Shown here in pieces: positions 36,659-48,635 of a DNA stretch of 64,000 bases. Every line of letters begins with the position of its first letter. Positions within the stretch are counted from its first letter, which is position 1. The DNA is from Hydractinia symbiolongicarpus (Eukaryota > Cnidaria > Hydrozoa > Anthoathecata > Hydractiniidae), in the NCBI RefSeq assembly GCF_029227915.1, contig NC_079887.1:4030001-4094000 (forward strand). Direction: 5' to 3'. The notes below the pieces were generated by a model that saw nothing but the letters and a program-made list of their open reading frames with translations, did no database searches and had not been told where the DNA came from. The position numbers and the translations under genes were made by a program.

Positions 36659-39094
36659 ATGAGACTTGTAGTTTTCAAAAATGTTTTCATTTTTGATGAG
36701 ACACTGAATAAAAGAAGTTTAATCGCCGGCAAACGAAAACCCGCCATTTCCCGTAAACCCCGGACTCGGCCTGTATATTCAAAAGTATACAAAGAAAGTA
36801 CCCAGGGAGTAAACTCATTTCCCGAACGATTTTTTATATTATTTTTTCACCACTAAAACGCATGAGACTTGTAGTTTTCAAAAATGTTTTCATTTTTGAT
36901 GGGACGCTGAATAAAAGAAGTTTAATCGCCGGCAAACGAAAACCCGCGATTTCCCGTAAATCCCGGACTTGGCCCGTATAGTCAAAAGTATACAAAGAAA
37001 GTACCCAGGGAGTAAACTCATTTCTTAAACGATTTTTTAAATTATTTTTTCATCACTAAAAGGCATGAGACATTTAGTTTTCAAAAATGATTTCATTTTT
37101 GATGAGACGCTTAATAAAACAGGTTTAATCGCCGGCAAACGAAAACCCGCGATTTCCCGTAAATCCCGGGCTTGGCCCGTATAGTCGAATGTATACAAAG
37201 AAAGTACCCAGGGAGTAAACTCATTTCCCGAACGATTTTTTAAATTTTTTTTTCACCACTAAAACGCATGAGACTTGTAGTTTTTAAAAATGTTTTCATT
37301 TTTGATGACACGCTTAATGAAAGAGGTTTAATCGCCGGCAAACGAAAACCCGCCATTTCCCGTAAATCCCGGGCTTGGCCCGTAGAGTCGAATGTATACA
37401 AAGAAAGTACCCTGTGAGTAAACTCATTTCCAGAACGATTTTGTAAATTATTTTTTCATTACTAAAACGCATAAGACTTGTAGGTTTCAAAAATGTTTTC
37501 ATTTTTGATCCGACGCTGAATAAAAGAAGTTTAACCGCCGGCAAACGAAAACTCGCGATTTCCCGTATCTCCCGGGCTTGGCCGGTATAGTCAAAAGTAT
37601 ACAAAGAAAGTACCCAGGGAGTAAACTGATTTCCCGAACGATTTTTTAAATGATTTTTTCACCACTAAAACGCATAAGACTTGTAGGTTTCAAAAATGTT
37701 TTCATTTTCGATCCGACGCTGAATAAAAGAAGTTTAACCGCCGGCAAACGAAAACTCGCGATTTCCCGTAAATCCCGGGCTTGGCCGGTATAGTCAAAAG
37801 TATACAAAGAAAGTACCCAGGAAGTAAACTGATTTCCCGAACGATTTTTTAAATGATTTTTTCACCACTAAAACGCATGAGACTTGTAGTTTTCAAAAGT
37901 GTTTTCATTTTTGATGAGACGCTGAATAAAAGAAGTTTTATCGCCGGCAAACGAAAACCCGCGATTTCCCGTAAATCCCGGGCTTGGCCCGTATAGTTGA
38001 ATGTATATAAAGAAAGTACCCAGGGAGTAAACTCATTTCCCGAACGATTTTTTATATTATTATTTCATCCCTAAAGCCCATGAGACTTGTAGTTTTTAAA
38101 AATGTTTTCATTTTTGATAAGACGCTGAATAAAAGGAGTTTAATCGCCGGCAAACGAAAACCCGCCATTTCCCGTAAACCCCGGACTCGGTCCGTATAGT
38201 CAAAAGTATACAAAGAAAGTAACCAGGGAGTAAACTCATTTCCCGAACGATTTTTTAAAATATTTTTTCACCACTAAAACGCATGAGACTTGTAGTTTTC
38301 AAAAATGTTTTCATTTTTGATGAGACGCTGAATAAAAGAAGTTTAATCGCCGGCAAATGAAAACCCGCGACTTCCCGTAAATCCCGGACTCGGCCCGTAT
38401 AGTCAAAAGTATACAAAGAAAGTACCCAGGGAGTAAACTGATTTCCCGAACGATTTTTTAAATTATTTTTGCACCACTAGAACGAATGAGACTTGTAGTT
38501 TTCAAAAATGATTTCATTTTTGATGAGACGCTGAATAAAAGAAGTTTAATCGCCGGCAAACGAAAACCTGCGATTTCCCGTAAATCTTGGACTCAGCCCG
38601 TATAGTCAAAAGTATATAAAGAAAGTACCCAGGGAGTAAACTGATTTCCCGAACAATTTTTTAAATTATTTTTTCACCACTAAAACGCATGAGACTTGTA
38701 GTTTTCAAAAGTGTTTTGATTTTTGATGACACGCTGAATAAAAGAAGTTTTATCGCTGGCAAACGAAAACCCGCGATTTCCCGTAAATCCCGGGCTTGGT
38801 CCGTATAGTTGAATGTATATAAAGAAAGTACCCAGGGAGTAAACTCATTTCCAAAACGATTTTTTAAAGTATCTTTTCACCACTAAAACGCATGAGACTT
38901 GTAGTTTTTAAAAATGTTTTCATTTTTGATGATACGCTGAATAAAAGGAGTTTAATCGCCGGCAAACGAAAACCCACGACTTCCCGTAAATCCCGGACTC
39001 GGCCCGTATGGTCGAATGTATACAAAGAAAGTACCCTGTGAGTAAACTCATTTCCAAAACGATTTTTTAAAGTATCTTTTCACCACTAAAACGC
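36659..39094 (+). repeat. Reference set of the second family of monomer types (P,Q,R,S,T,U,V) in a 12-monomer interval
   Basis: Order is P Q R S T T U a e d U' V. P (36659): GAGACACTGAAT and CCGCCA; ATATTCAAAAG. Q (36862): GATGGGACGCTG and GGACTTGGCC; ends TTCTTAAACG. R (37065): ATGAGACATTTAG here (ATGAGACATGTAG elsewhere), AATGATTTC, AATAAAACAGG. S (37268): GATGACACGCTTAATG, CCCGTAGAGTCG, ACCCTGTGAG, GATTTTGTAAA. T (37471 and 37674): ATAAGACTTGTAGG, GATCCGACGC, AACTCGCGA, GGCCGGTATAG. U (37877): CAAAAGTG, GTTTTATCG, TAGTTGAATGTATATA. V (38892): GATGATACGC, TAAAAGGAG, CCCACGACTTCC, ACCCTGTGAG. The types b, c, d and e of the left part are interspersed, so the two families share history. Confidence 0.8.
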
Positions 39095-42000
39095 ATGAGA
39101 CTTGTAGTTTTCAAAAATGTTTTCATTTTTGATGAGACACTGAATAAAAGAAGTTTAATCGCCGGCAAACGAAAACCCGCCATTTCCCGTAAACCCCGGA
39201 CTCGGCCCGTATATTCAAAAGTATACAAAGAAAGTACCCAGGGAGTAAACTCATTTCCCGAACGATTTTTTATATTATTTTTTCACCACTAAAACGCATG
39301 AGACTTGTAGTTTTCAAAAATGTTTTCATTTTTGATGGGACGCTGAATAAAAGAAGTTTAATCGCCGGCAAACGAAAACCCGCGATTTCCCGTAAATCCC
39401 GGACTTGGCCCGTATAGTCAAAAGTATACAAAGAAAGTACCCAGGGAGTAAACTCATTTCTTAAACGATTTTTTAAATTATTTTTTCATCACTAAAAGGC
39501 ATGAGACATGTAGTTTTCAAAAATGATTTCATTTTTGATGAGACGCTTAATAAAACAGGTTTAATCGCCGGCAAACGAAAACCCGCGATTCCCGTAAATC
39601 CCGGGCTTGGCCCGTATAGTCGAATGTATACAAAGAAAGTACCCAGGGAGTAAACTCATTTCCCGAACGATTTTTTAAATTTTTTTTTCACCACTAAAAC
39701 GCATGAGACTTGTAGTTTTCAAAAATGTTTTCATTTTTGATGACACGCTTAATGAAAGAGGTTTATTCGCCGGCAAACGAAAACCCGCCATTTCCCGTAA
39801 ATCCCGGGCTTGGCCCGTAGAGTCGAATGTATACAAAGAAAGTACCCTGTGAGTAAACTCATTTCCAGAACGATTTTGTAAATTATTTTTTCACCACTAA
39901 AACGCATAAGACTTGTAGGTTTCAAAAATGTTTTCATTTTTGATCCGACGCTGAATAAAAGAAGTTTAACCGCCGGCAAACGAAAACTCGCGATTTCCCG
40001 TATCTCCCGGGCTTGGCCGGTATAGTCAAAAGTATACAAAGAAAGTACCCAGGGAGTAAACTGATTTCCCGAACGATTTTTTAAATGATTTTTTCACCAC
40101 TAAAACGCATAAAACTTGTAGTTTTCAAAAGTGTTTTCATTTTTGATGAGACGCTGAATAAAAGAAGTTTTATCGCCGGCAAACGAAAACCCGCGATTTC
40201 CCGTAAATCCCGGGCTTGGCCCGTAGATTCGAATGTATACAAAGAAAGTACCCTGTGAGTAAACTCATTTCCAGAACGATTTTGTAAATTATTTTTTCAC
40301 CACTAAAACGCATAAGACTTGTAGGTTTCAAAAATGTTTTCATTTTCGATCCGACGCTGAATAAAAGAAGTTTAACCGCCGGCAAACGAAAACTCGCGAT
40401 TTCCCGTAAATCCCGGGCTTGGCCGGTATAGTCAAAAGTATACAAAGAAAGTACCCAGGGAGTAAACTCATTTCCCGAACGATTTTTTAAAATATTTTTT
40501 CACCACTAAAACGCATGAGACTTGTAGTTTTCAAAAATGTTTTCATTTTTGATGAGACGCTGAATAAAAGAAGTTTAATCGCCGGCAAATGAAAACCCGC
40601 GACTTCCCGTAAATCCCGGACTCGGCCCGTATAGTCAAAAGTATACAAAGAAAGTACCCAGGGAGTAAACTCATTTCCCGAACGATTTTTTAAATTATTT
40701 TTTCACCACTAAAACGCATGAGACTTGTAGTTTTCAGAAATGTTTTCATTTTTGATGAGACGCTTAATAAAGGTGGTTTAATCGCCGGCAAACGAAAACC
40801 CGCGATTTCCCGTAAATCCCGGGCTTGGCCCGTATAGTCGAATGTTTACAAAGAAAGTACCCAGGGAGTAAACTCATTTCCCGAACGAATTTTTAAATTA
40901 TTTTTTCACCATTAAAACGCATGAGACTTGTATTTTTTAAAAGTGTTTTCATTTTTGATGAGACGCTGAATTAAAGAAGTTTAATTGCCGGCAAACGAAA
41001 ACCCGCGATTTCCCGTAAATCCCGGGCTTGGCCCGTACAGTAGAATGTATATAAATAAAGTACCCAGGGAGTAAACTGATTTCCCTAACGATTTTTCAAA
41101 TTATTTTTGCACCACTAGAACGAATGAGACTTGTAGTTTTCAAAAATGATTTCATTTTTGATGAGACGCTGAATAAAAGAAGTTTAATCGCCGGCAAACG
41201 AAAACCTGCGATTTCCCGTAAATCTTGGACTCAGCCCGTATAGTCAAAAGTATATAGAGAAAGTACCCAGGGAGTAAACTGATTTCCCGAACGATTTTTT
41301 AAATTATTTTTTCACCACTAAAACGCATGAGACTTGTAGTTTTCAAAAGTGTTTTGATTTTTGATGACACGCTGAATAAAAGAAGTTTTATCGCTGGCAA
41401 ACGAAAACCCGCGATTTCCCGTAAATCCCGGGCTTGGTCCGTATAGTTGAATGTATATAAAGAAAGTACCCAGGGAGTAAACTCATTTCCAAAACGATTT
41501 TTTAAAGTATCTTTTCACCACTAAAACGCATGAGACTTGTAGTTTTTAAAAATGTTTTCATTTTTGATGATACGCTGAATAAAAGGAGTTTAATCGCCGG
41601 CAAACGAAAACCCACGACTTCCCGTAAATCCCGGACTCGGCCCGTATGGTCGAATGTATACAAAGAAAGTACCCTGTGAGTAAACTCATTTCCAAAACGA
41701 TTTTTTAAAGTATCTTTTCACCACTAAAACGCATGAGACTTGTAGTTTTCAAAAATGTTTTCATTTTTGATGACACGCTTAATGAAAGAGGTTTAATCGC
41801 CGGCAAACGAAAACCCGCCATTTCCCGTAAATCCCGGGCTTGGCCCGTAGAGTCGAATGTATACAAAGAAAGTACCCTGTGAGTAAACTCATTTCCAGAA
41901 CGATTTTGTAAAGTATCTTTTCACCACTAAAACGCATGAGACTTGTAGTTTTTAAAAATGTTTTCATTTTTGATGATACGCTGAATAAAAGGAGTTTAAT

Positions 42001-43356
42001 CGCCGGCAAACGAAAACCCACGACTTCCCGTAAATCCCGGACTCGGCCCGCATGGTCGAATGTATACAAAGAAAGTACCCTGTGAGTAAACTCATTTCCA
42101 GAACGATTTTGTAAATTATTTTTTCACCACTAAAACGCATAAGACTTGTAGGTTTCAAAAATGTTTTCATTTTCGATCCGACGCTGAATAAAAGAAGTTT
42201 AACCGCCGGCAAACGAAAACTCGCGATTTCCCGTAAATCCCGGGCTTGGCCGGTATAGTCAAAAGTATACAAAGAAAGTACCCAGGGAGTAAACTCATTT
42301 CCCGAACGATTTTTTAAAATATTTTTTCACCACTAAAACGCATGAGACTTGTAGTTTTCAAAAATATTTTCATTTTTGATGAGACGCTGAATAAAAGAAG
42401 TTTAATCGCCGGCAAATGAAAACCCGCGACTTCCCGTAAATCCCGGACTCGGCCCGTATAGTCAAAAGTATACAAAGAAAGTACCCAGGGAGTAAACTCA
42501 TTTCCCGAACGATTTTTTAAATTATTTTTTCACCACTAAAACGCATGAGACTTGTAGTTTTCAGAAATGTTTTCATTTTTGATGAGACGCTTAATAAAGG
42601 TGGTTTAATCGCCGGCAAACGAAAACCCGCGATTTCCCGTAAATCCCGGGCTTGGCCCGTATAGTCGAATGTTTACAAAGAAAGTACCCAGGGAGTAAAC
42701 TCATTTCCCGAACGAATTTTTAAATTATTTTTTCACCACTAAAACGCATGAGACTTGTATTTTTTAAAAGTGTTTTCATTTTTGATGAGACGCTGAATTA
42801 AAGAAGTTTAATTGCCGGCAAACGAAAACCCGCGATTTCCCGTAAATCCCGGGCTTGGCCCGTACAGTAGAATGTATATAAATAAAGTACCCAGGGAGTA
42901 AACTGATTTCCCTAACGATTTTTCAAATTATTTTTGCACCACTAGAACGAATGAGACTTGTAGTTTTCAAAAATGATTTCATTTTTGATGAGACGCTGAA
43001 TAAAAGAAGTTTAATCGCCGGCAAACGAAAACCTGCGATTTCCCGTAAATCTTGGACTCAGCCCGTATAGTCAAAAGTATATAAAGAAAGTACCCAGGGA
43101 GTAAACTGATTTCCCGAACGATTTTTTAAATTATTTTTTCACCACTAAAACGCATGAGACTTGTAGTTTTCAAAAGTGTTTTCATTTTTGATGATACGCT
43201 GAATAAAAGGAGTTTAATCGCCGGCAAACGAAAACCCACGACTTCCCGTAAATCCCGGACTCGGCCCGTATGGTCGAATGTATACAAAGAAAGTACCCTG
43301 TGAGTAAACTCATTTCCAAAACGATTTTTTAAAGTATCTTTTCACCACTAAAACGC

Positions 43357-45386
43357 ATGAGACTTGTAGTTTTCAAAAATGTTTTCATTTTTGATGAGAC
43401 ACTGAATAAAAGAAGTTTAATCGCCGGCAAACGAAAACCCGCCATTTCCCGTAAACCCCGGACTCGGCCGGTATATTCAAAAGTATACAAAGAAAGTACC
43501 CAGGGAGTAAACTCATTTCCCGAACGATTTTTTATATTATTTTTTCACCACTAAAACGCATGAGACTTGTAGTTTTCAAAAATGTTTTCATTTTTGATGG
43601 GACGCTGAATAAAAGAAGTTTAATCGCCGGCAAACGAAAACCCGCGATTTCCCGTAAATCCCGGACTTGGCCCGTATAGTCAAAAGTATACAAAGAAAGT
43701 ACCCAGGGAGTAAACTCATTTCTTAAACAATTTTTTAAATTATTTTTTCATCACTAAAAGGCATGAGACATGTAGTTTTCAAAAATGATTTCATTTTTGA
43801 TGAGACGCTTAATAAAACAGGTTTAATCGCCGGCAAACGAAAACCCGCGATTTCCCGTAAATCCCGGGCTTGGCCCGTATAGTCGAATGTATACAAAGAA
43901 AGTACCCAGGGAGTAAACTCATTTCCCGAACGATTTTTTAAATTTTTTTTTCACCACTAAAACGCATGAGACTTGTAGTTTTCAAAAATGTTTTCATTTT
44001 TGATGACACGCTTAATGAAAGAGGTTTAATCGCCGGCAAACGAAAACCCGCCATTTCCCGTAAATCCCGGGCTTGGCCCGTAGAGTCGAATGTATACAAA
44101 GAAAGTACCCTGTGAGTAAACTCATTTCCAGAACGATTTTGTAAAGTATCTTTTCACCACTAAAACGCATGAGACTTGTAGTTTTTAAAAATGTTTTCAT
44201 TTTTGATGATACGCTGAATAAAAGGAGTTTAATCGCCGGCAAACGAAAACCCACGACTTCCCGTAAATCCCGGACTCGGCCCGCATGGTCGAATGTATAC
44301 AAAGAAAGTACCCTGTGAGTAAACTCATTTCCAAAACGATTTTTTAAAGTATCTTTTCACCACTAAAACGCATGAGACTTGTAGTTTTCAAAAATGTTTT
44401 CATTTTTGATGAGACACTGAATAAAAGAAGTTTAATCGCCGGCAAACGAAAACCCGCCATTTCCCGTAAACCCCGGACTCGGCCCGTATATTCAAAAGTA
44501 TACAAAGAAAGTACCCAGGGAGTAAACTCATTTCCCGAACGATTTTTTATATTATTTTTTCACCACTAAAACGCATGAGACTTGTAGTTTTCAAAAATGT
44601 TTTCATTTTTGATGGGACGCTGAATAAAAGAAGTTTAATCGCCGGCAAAGGAAAACCCGCGATTTCCCGTAAATCCCGGACTTGGCCCGTATAGTCAAAA
44701 GTATACAAAGAAAGTACCCAGGGAGTAAACTCATTTCTTAAACGATTTTTTAAATTATTTTTTCATCACTAAAAGGCATGAGACATGTAGTTTTCAAAAA
44801 TGATTTCATTTTTGATGAGACGCTTAATAAAACAGGTTTAATCGCCGGCAAACGAAAACCCGCGATTTCCCGTAAATCCCGGGCTTGGCCCGTATAGTCG
44901 AATGTATACAAAGAAAGTACCCAGGGAGTAAACTCATTTCCCGAACGATTTTTTAAATTTTTTTTTCACCACTAAAACGCATGAGACTTGTAGTTTTCAA
45001 AAATGTTTTCATTTTTGATGGGACGCTGAATAAAAGAAGTTTAATCGCCGGCAAACGAAAACCTGCGATTTCCCGTAAATCCCGGACTTGGCCCGTATAG
45101 TCAAAAGTATACAAAGAAAGTACCCAGGGAGTAAACTCATTTCTTAAACGATTTTCTAAATTATTTTTTCATCACTAAAAGGCATGAGACATGTAGTTTT
45201 CAAAAATGATTTCATTTTTGATGAGACGCTTAATAAAACAGGTTTAATCGCCGGCAAACGAAAACCCGCGATTTCCCGTAAATCCCGGGCTTGGCCCGTA
45301 TAGTCGAATGTATACAAAGAAAGTACCCAGGGAGTAAAGTCATTTCCCGAACGATTTTTTAAATTTTTTTTTCACCACTAAAACGC
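43357..45386 (+). repeat. 5-mer P-Q-R-S-V (1,015 bp) followed by a partial copy and a Q-R dimer
   Basis: P Q R S V at 43357-44371 is followed by P Q R at 44372-44980, offset exactly 1,015 bp. The Q-R pair is then repeated once more (44575-44980 and 44981-45386, offset 406 bp). The second Q carries CCTGCGA and a GATTTTCTAAA tail not seen in the first. Confidence 0.85.
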
Positions 45387-47416
45387 ATGAGACTTGTAGT
45401 TTTCAAAAATGTTTTCATTTTTGATGACACGCTTAATGAAAGAGGTTTAATCGCCGGCAAACGAAAACCCGCCATTTCCCGTAAATCCCGGGCTTGGCCC
45501 GTAGAGTCGAATGTATACAAAGAAAGTACCCTGTGAGTAAACTCATTTCCAGAACGATTTTGTAAATTATTTTTTCACCACTAAAACGCATAAGACTTGT
45601 AGGTTTCAAAAATGTTTTCATTTTTGATCCGACGCTGAATAAAAGAAGTTTAACCGCCGGCAAACGAAAACTCGCGATTTCCCGTATCTCCCTGGCTTGG
45701 CCGGTATAGTCAAAAGTATACAAAGAAAGTACCCAGGGAGTAAACTGATTTCCCGAACGATTTTTTAAATGATTTTTTCACCACTAAAACGCATAAGACT
45801 TGTAGTATTCAAAAGTGTTTTCATTTTTGATGAGACGCTGAATAAAAGAAGTTTTATCGCCGGCAAACGAAAACCCGCAATTTCCCGTAAATCCCGGGCT
45901 TGGCCCGTAGATTCGAATGTATACAAAGAAAGTACCCTGTGAGTAAAGTCATTTCCAGAACGATTTTGTAAATTATTTTTTCACCACTAAAACGCATAAG
46001 ACTTGTAGGTTTCAAAAATGTTTTCATTTTCGATCCGACGCTGAATAAAAGAAGTTTAACCGCCGGCAAACGAAAACTCGCGATTTCCCGTAAATCCCGG
46101 GCTTGGCCGGTATAGTCAAAAGTATACAAAGAAAGTACCCAGGGAGTAAACTGATTTCCCGAACGATTTTTTAAATGATTTTTTCACCACTAAAACGCAT
46201 GAGACTTGTAGTTTTCAAAAGTGTTTTCATTTTTGATGAGACGCTGAATAAAAGAAGTTTTATCGCCGGCAAACGAAAACCCGCGATTTCCCGTAAATCC
46301 CGGGCTTGGCCCGTATAGTTGAATGTATATAAAGAAAGTACCCAGGGAGTAAACTCATTTCCCGAACGATTTTTTATATTATTATTTCATCCCTAAAGCC
46401 CATGAGACTTGTAGTTTTCAAAAATGTTTTCATTTTTGATGACACGCTTAATGAAAGAGGTTTAATCGCCGGCAAACGAAAACCCGCCATTTCCCGTAAA
46501 TCCCGGGCTTGGCCCGTAGAGTCGAATGTATACAAAGAAAGTACCCTGTGAGTAAACTCATTTCCACAACGATTTTGTAAATTATTTTTTCACCACTAAA
46601 ACGCATAAGACTTGTAGGTTTCAAAAATGTTTTCATTTTTGATCCGACGCTGAATAAAAGAAGTTTAACCGCCGGCAAACGAAAACTCGCGATTTCCCGT
46701 ATCTCCCTGGCTTGGCCGGTATAGTCAAAAGTATACAAAGAAAGTACCCAGGGAGTAAACTGATTTCCCGAACGATTTTTTAAATGATTTTTTCACCACT
46801 AAAACGCATAAGACTTGTAGTTTTCAAAAGTGTTTTCATTTTTGATGAGACGCTGAATAAAAGAAGTTTTATCGCCGGCAAACGAAAACCCGCAATTTCC
46901 CGTAAATCCCGGGCTTGGTCCGTAGATTCGAATGTATACAAAGAAAGTACCCTGTGAGTAAACTCATTTCCAGAACGATTTTGTAAATTATTTTTTCACC
47001 ACTAAAACGCATAAGACTTGTAGGTTTCAAAAATGTTTTCATTTTCGATCCGACGCTGAATAAAAGAAGTTTAACCGCCGGCAAACGAAAACTCGCGATT
47101 TCCCGTAAATCCCGGGCTTGGCCGGTATAGTCAAAAGTATACAAAGAAAGTACCCAGGGAGTAAACTGATTTCCCGAACGATTTTTTAAATGATTTTTTC
47201 ACCACTAAAACGCATGAGACTTGTAGTTTTCAAAAGTGTTTTCATTTTTGATGAGACGCTGAATAAAAGAAGTTTTATCGCCGGCAAACGAAAACCCGCG
47301 ATTTCCCGTAAATCCCGGGCTTGGCCCGTATAGTTGAATGTATATAAAGAAAGTACCCAGGGAGTAAACTCATTTCTCGAACGATTTTTTATATTATTAT
47401 TTCATCCCTAAAGCCC
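45387..47416 (+). repeat. HOR block: 5-mer S-T-U-T-U (1,015 bp) in two tandem copies
   Basis: 45387-46401 is repeated as 46402-47416 at an offset of exactly 1,015 bp. The unit is an S monomer followed by two T-U dimers, so a dimer is nested in a pentamer. Shared markers include CCGTATCTCCCTGGCTTGG, CCCGCAATTTCCC and CCGTAGATTCG. Differences include GTAGTATTC (near 45802) against GTAGTTTTC, CCACAAC (near 46564) against CCAGAAC, and TTGGTCCG (near 46917) against TTGGCCCG. Confidence 0.92.
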
Positions 47417-48635
47417 ATGAGACTTGTAGTTTTTAAAAATGTTTTCATTTTTGATGAGACGCTGAATAAAAGGAGTTTAATCGCCGGCAAACGAAAACCC
47501 GCCATTTCTCGTAAACCCCGGACTCGGTCCGTATAGTCAAAAGTATACAAAGAAAGTAACCAGGGAGTAAACTCATTTCCCGAACGATTTTTTAAAATAT
47601 TTTTTCACCACTAAAACGCATGAGACTTGTATTTTTTAAAAGTGTTTTCATTTTTGATGAGACGCTGAATTAAAGAAGTTTAATTGCCGGCAAACGAAAA
47701 CCTGCGATTTCCCGTAAATCCCCGGCTTGGCCCGTACAGTAGAATGTATATAAATAAAGTACCCAGGGAGTAAACTGATTTCCCTAACGATTTTTCAAAT
47801 TATTTTTGCACCACTAGAACGAATGAGACTTGTAGTTTTCAAAAATGATTTCATTTTTGATGAGACGCTGAATAAAAGAAGTTTAATCGCCGGCAAACGA
47901 AAACCTGCGATTTCCCGTAAATCTTGGACTCAGCCCGTATAGTCAAAAGTATATAAAGAAAGTACCCAGGGAGTAAACTGATTTCCCGAACGATTTTTTA
48001 AATTATTTTTTCACCACTAAAACGCATGAGACTTGTAGTTTTCAAAAATGTTTTCATTTTTAATGAGACGCTTAATGAAAGAAGTTTAATCGCCGGCAAA
48101 CAAAAACCTGCGATTTCCCGTAAATCCCGGAATTCGGCCCGTATAGTCAAAAGTATACAAACAAAGTACCCAGGGAGTAAACTCATTTCCCGAACGACTT
48201 TTTATATTATTATTTCATCCCTAAAGCCCATGAGACTTGTAGTTTTTAAACATGTTTTCATTTTTGATGAGACGCTGAATAAAAGGAGTTTAATCGCCGG
48301 CAAACGAAAACCCGCCATTTCCCGTAAACCCCGGACTCGGTCCGTATAGTCAAAAGTATACAAAGAAAGTAACCAGGGAGTAAACTCATTTCCCGAACGA
48401 TTTTTTAAATTATTTTTTCACCACTAAAACGCATGAGACTTGTAGTTCTCAAAAATGTTTTCATTTTTGATGAGACGCTGAATAAAAAAAGTCTAATCGC
48501 CGGCAAATGAAAACCCGCGACTTCCCGTAAATCCCGAACTCGGCCCGTATAGTCAAAAGTATACAAAGAAGGTACCCAGGGAGTAAACTCATTTCCCGAA
48601 CGATTTTTTAAATTATTTTTTCACCACTAAAACGC
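47417..48635 (+). repeat. Irregular satellite segment (a c d, mixed, a, e)
   Basis: Six monomers with no repeated order. The one at 48026 is unusual: it combines TTTTCAAAAATG with CATTTTTAATGAG, and it has one extra base in CCCGGAATTCGGCCC (near 48127), making it 204 bp and creating an EcoRI site (GAATTC). The a monomer at 48230 has TTTTTAAACATG. The longest plus-strand open frame of the window (48026-48349, 107 codons) crosses this frame-changing insertion, which explains its length; I do not regard it as a gene. Confidence 0.85.

Larger units (their letters stand above)
31178..45386 (+). repeat. Mosaic HOR domain of P-V and b-e monomer types
   Basis: Seventy monomers of about 203 bp in a changing order. 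Observed order: 31178-34222, S' V P Q, a chimera (31990), T U a e b, a chimera (33208), S T U V; then P R S S' T U V P R S S'' V (34223-36658); P Q R S T T U a e d U' V (36659-39094); P Q R S T U T e b c d U' V (39095-41732); S V T e b c d V P Q R (41733-43965); S V P Q R Q R (43966-45386). Distances between P monomers are therefore 12, 12, 21 and 5 monomers. The string T e b c d at 40312-41326 recurs at 42139-43153 (offset 1,827 = 9 x 203). Confidence 0.85.

Noticed and set aside
48120-48140. EcoRI site (GAATTC near 48130) as an artificial cloning junction
   Set aside because: The sequence on both sides continues the same monomer in register with one extra base. A simple 1-base insertion explains it and no vector sequence is present.
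48026-48349. Longest plus-strand open reading frame (107 codons) as a gene
   Set aside because: It is monomer sequence read through one and a half repeats, helped by a 1-base insertion near 48127. The same peptide fragments recur from every monomer, indels are not multiples of three, and differences do not favour third codon positions by eye.
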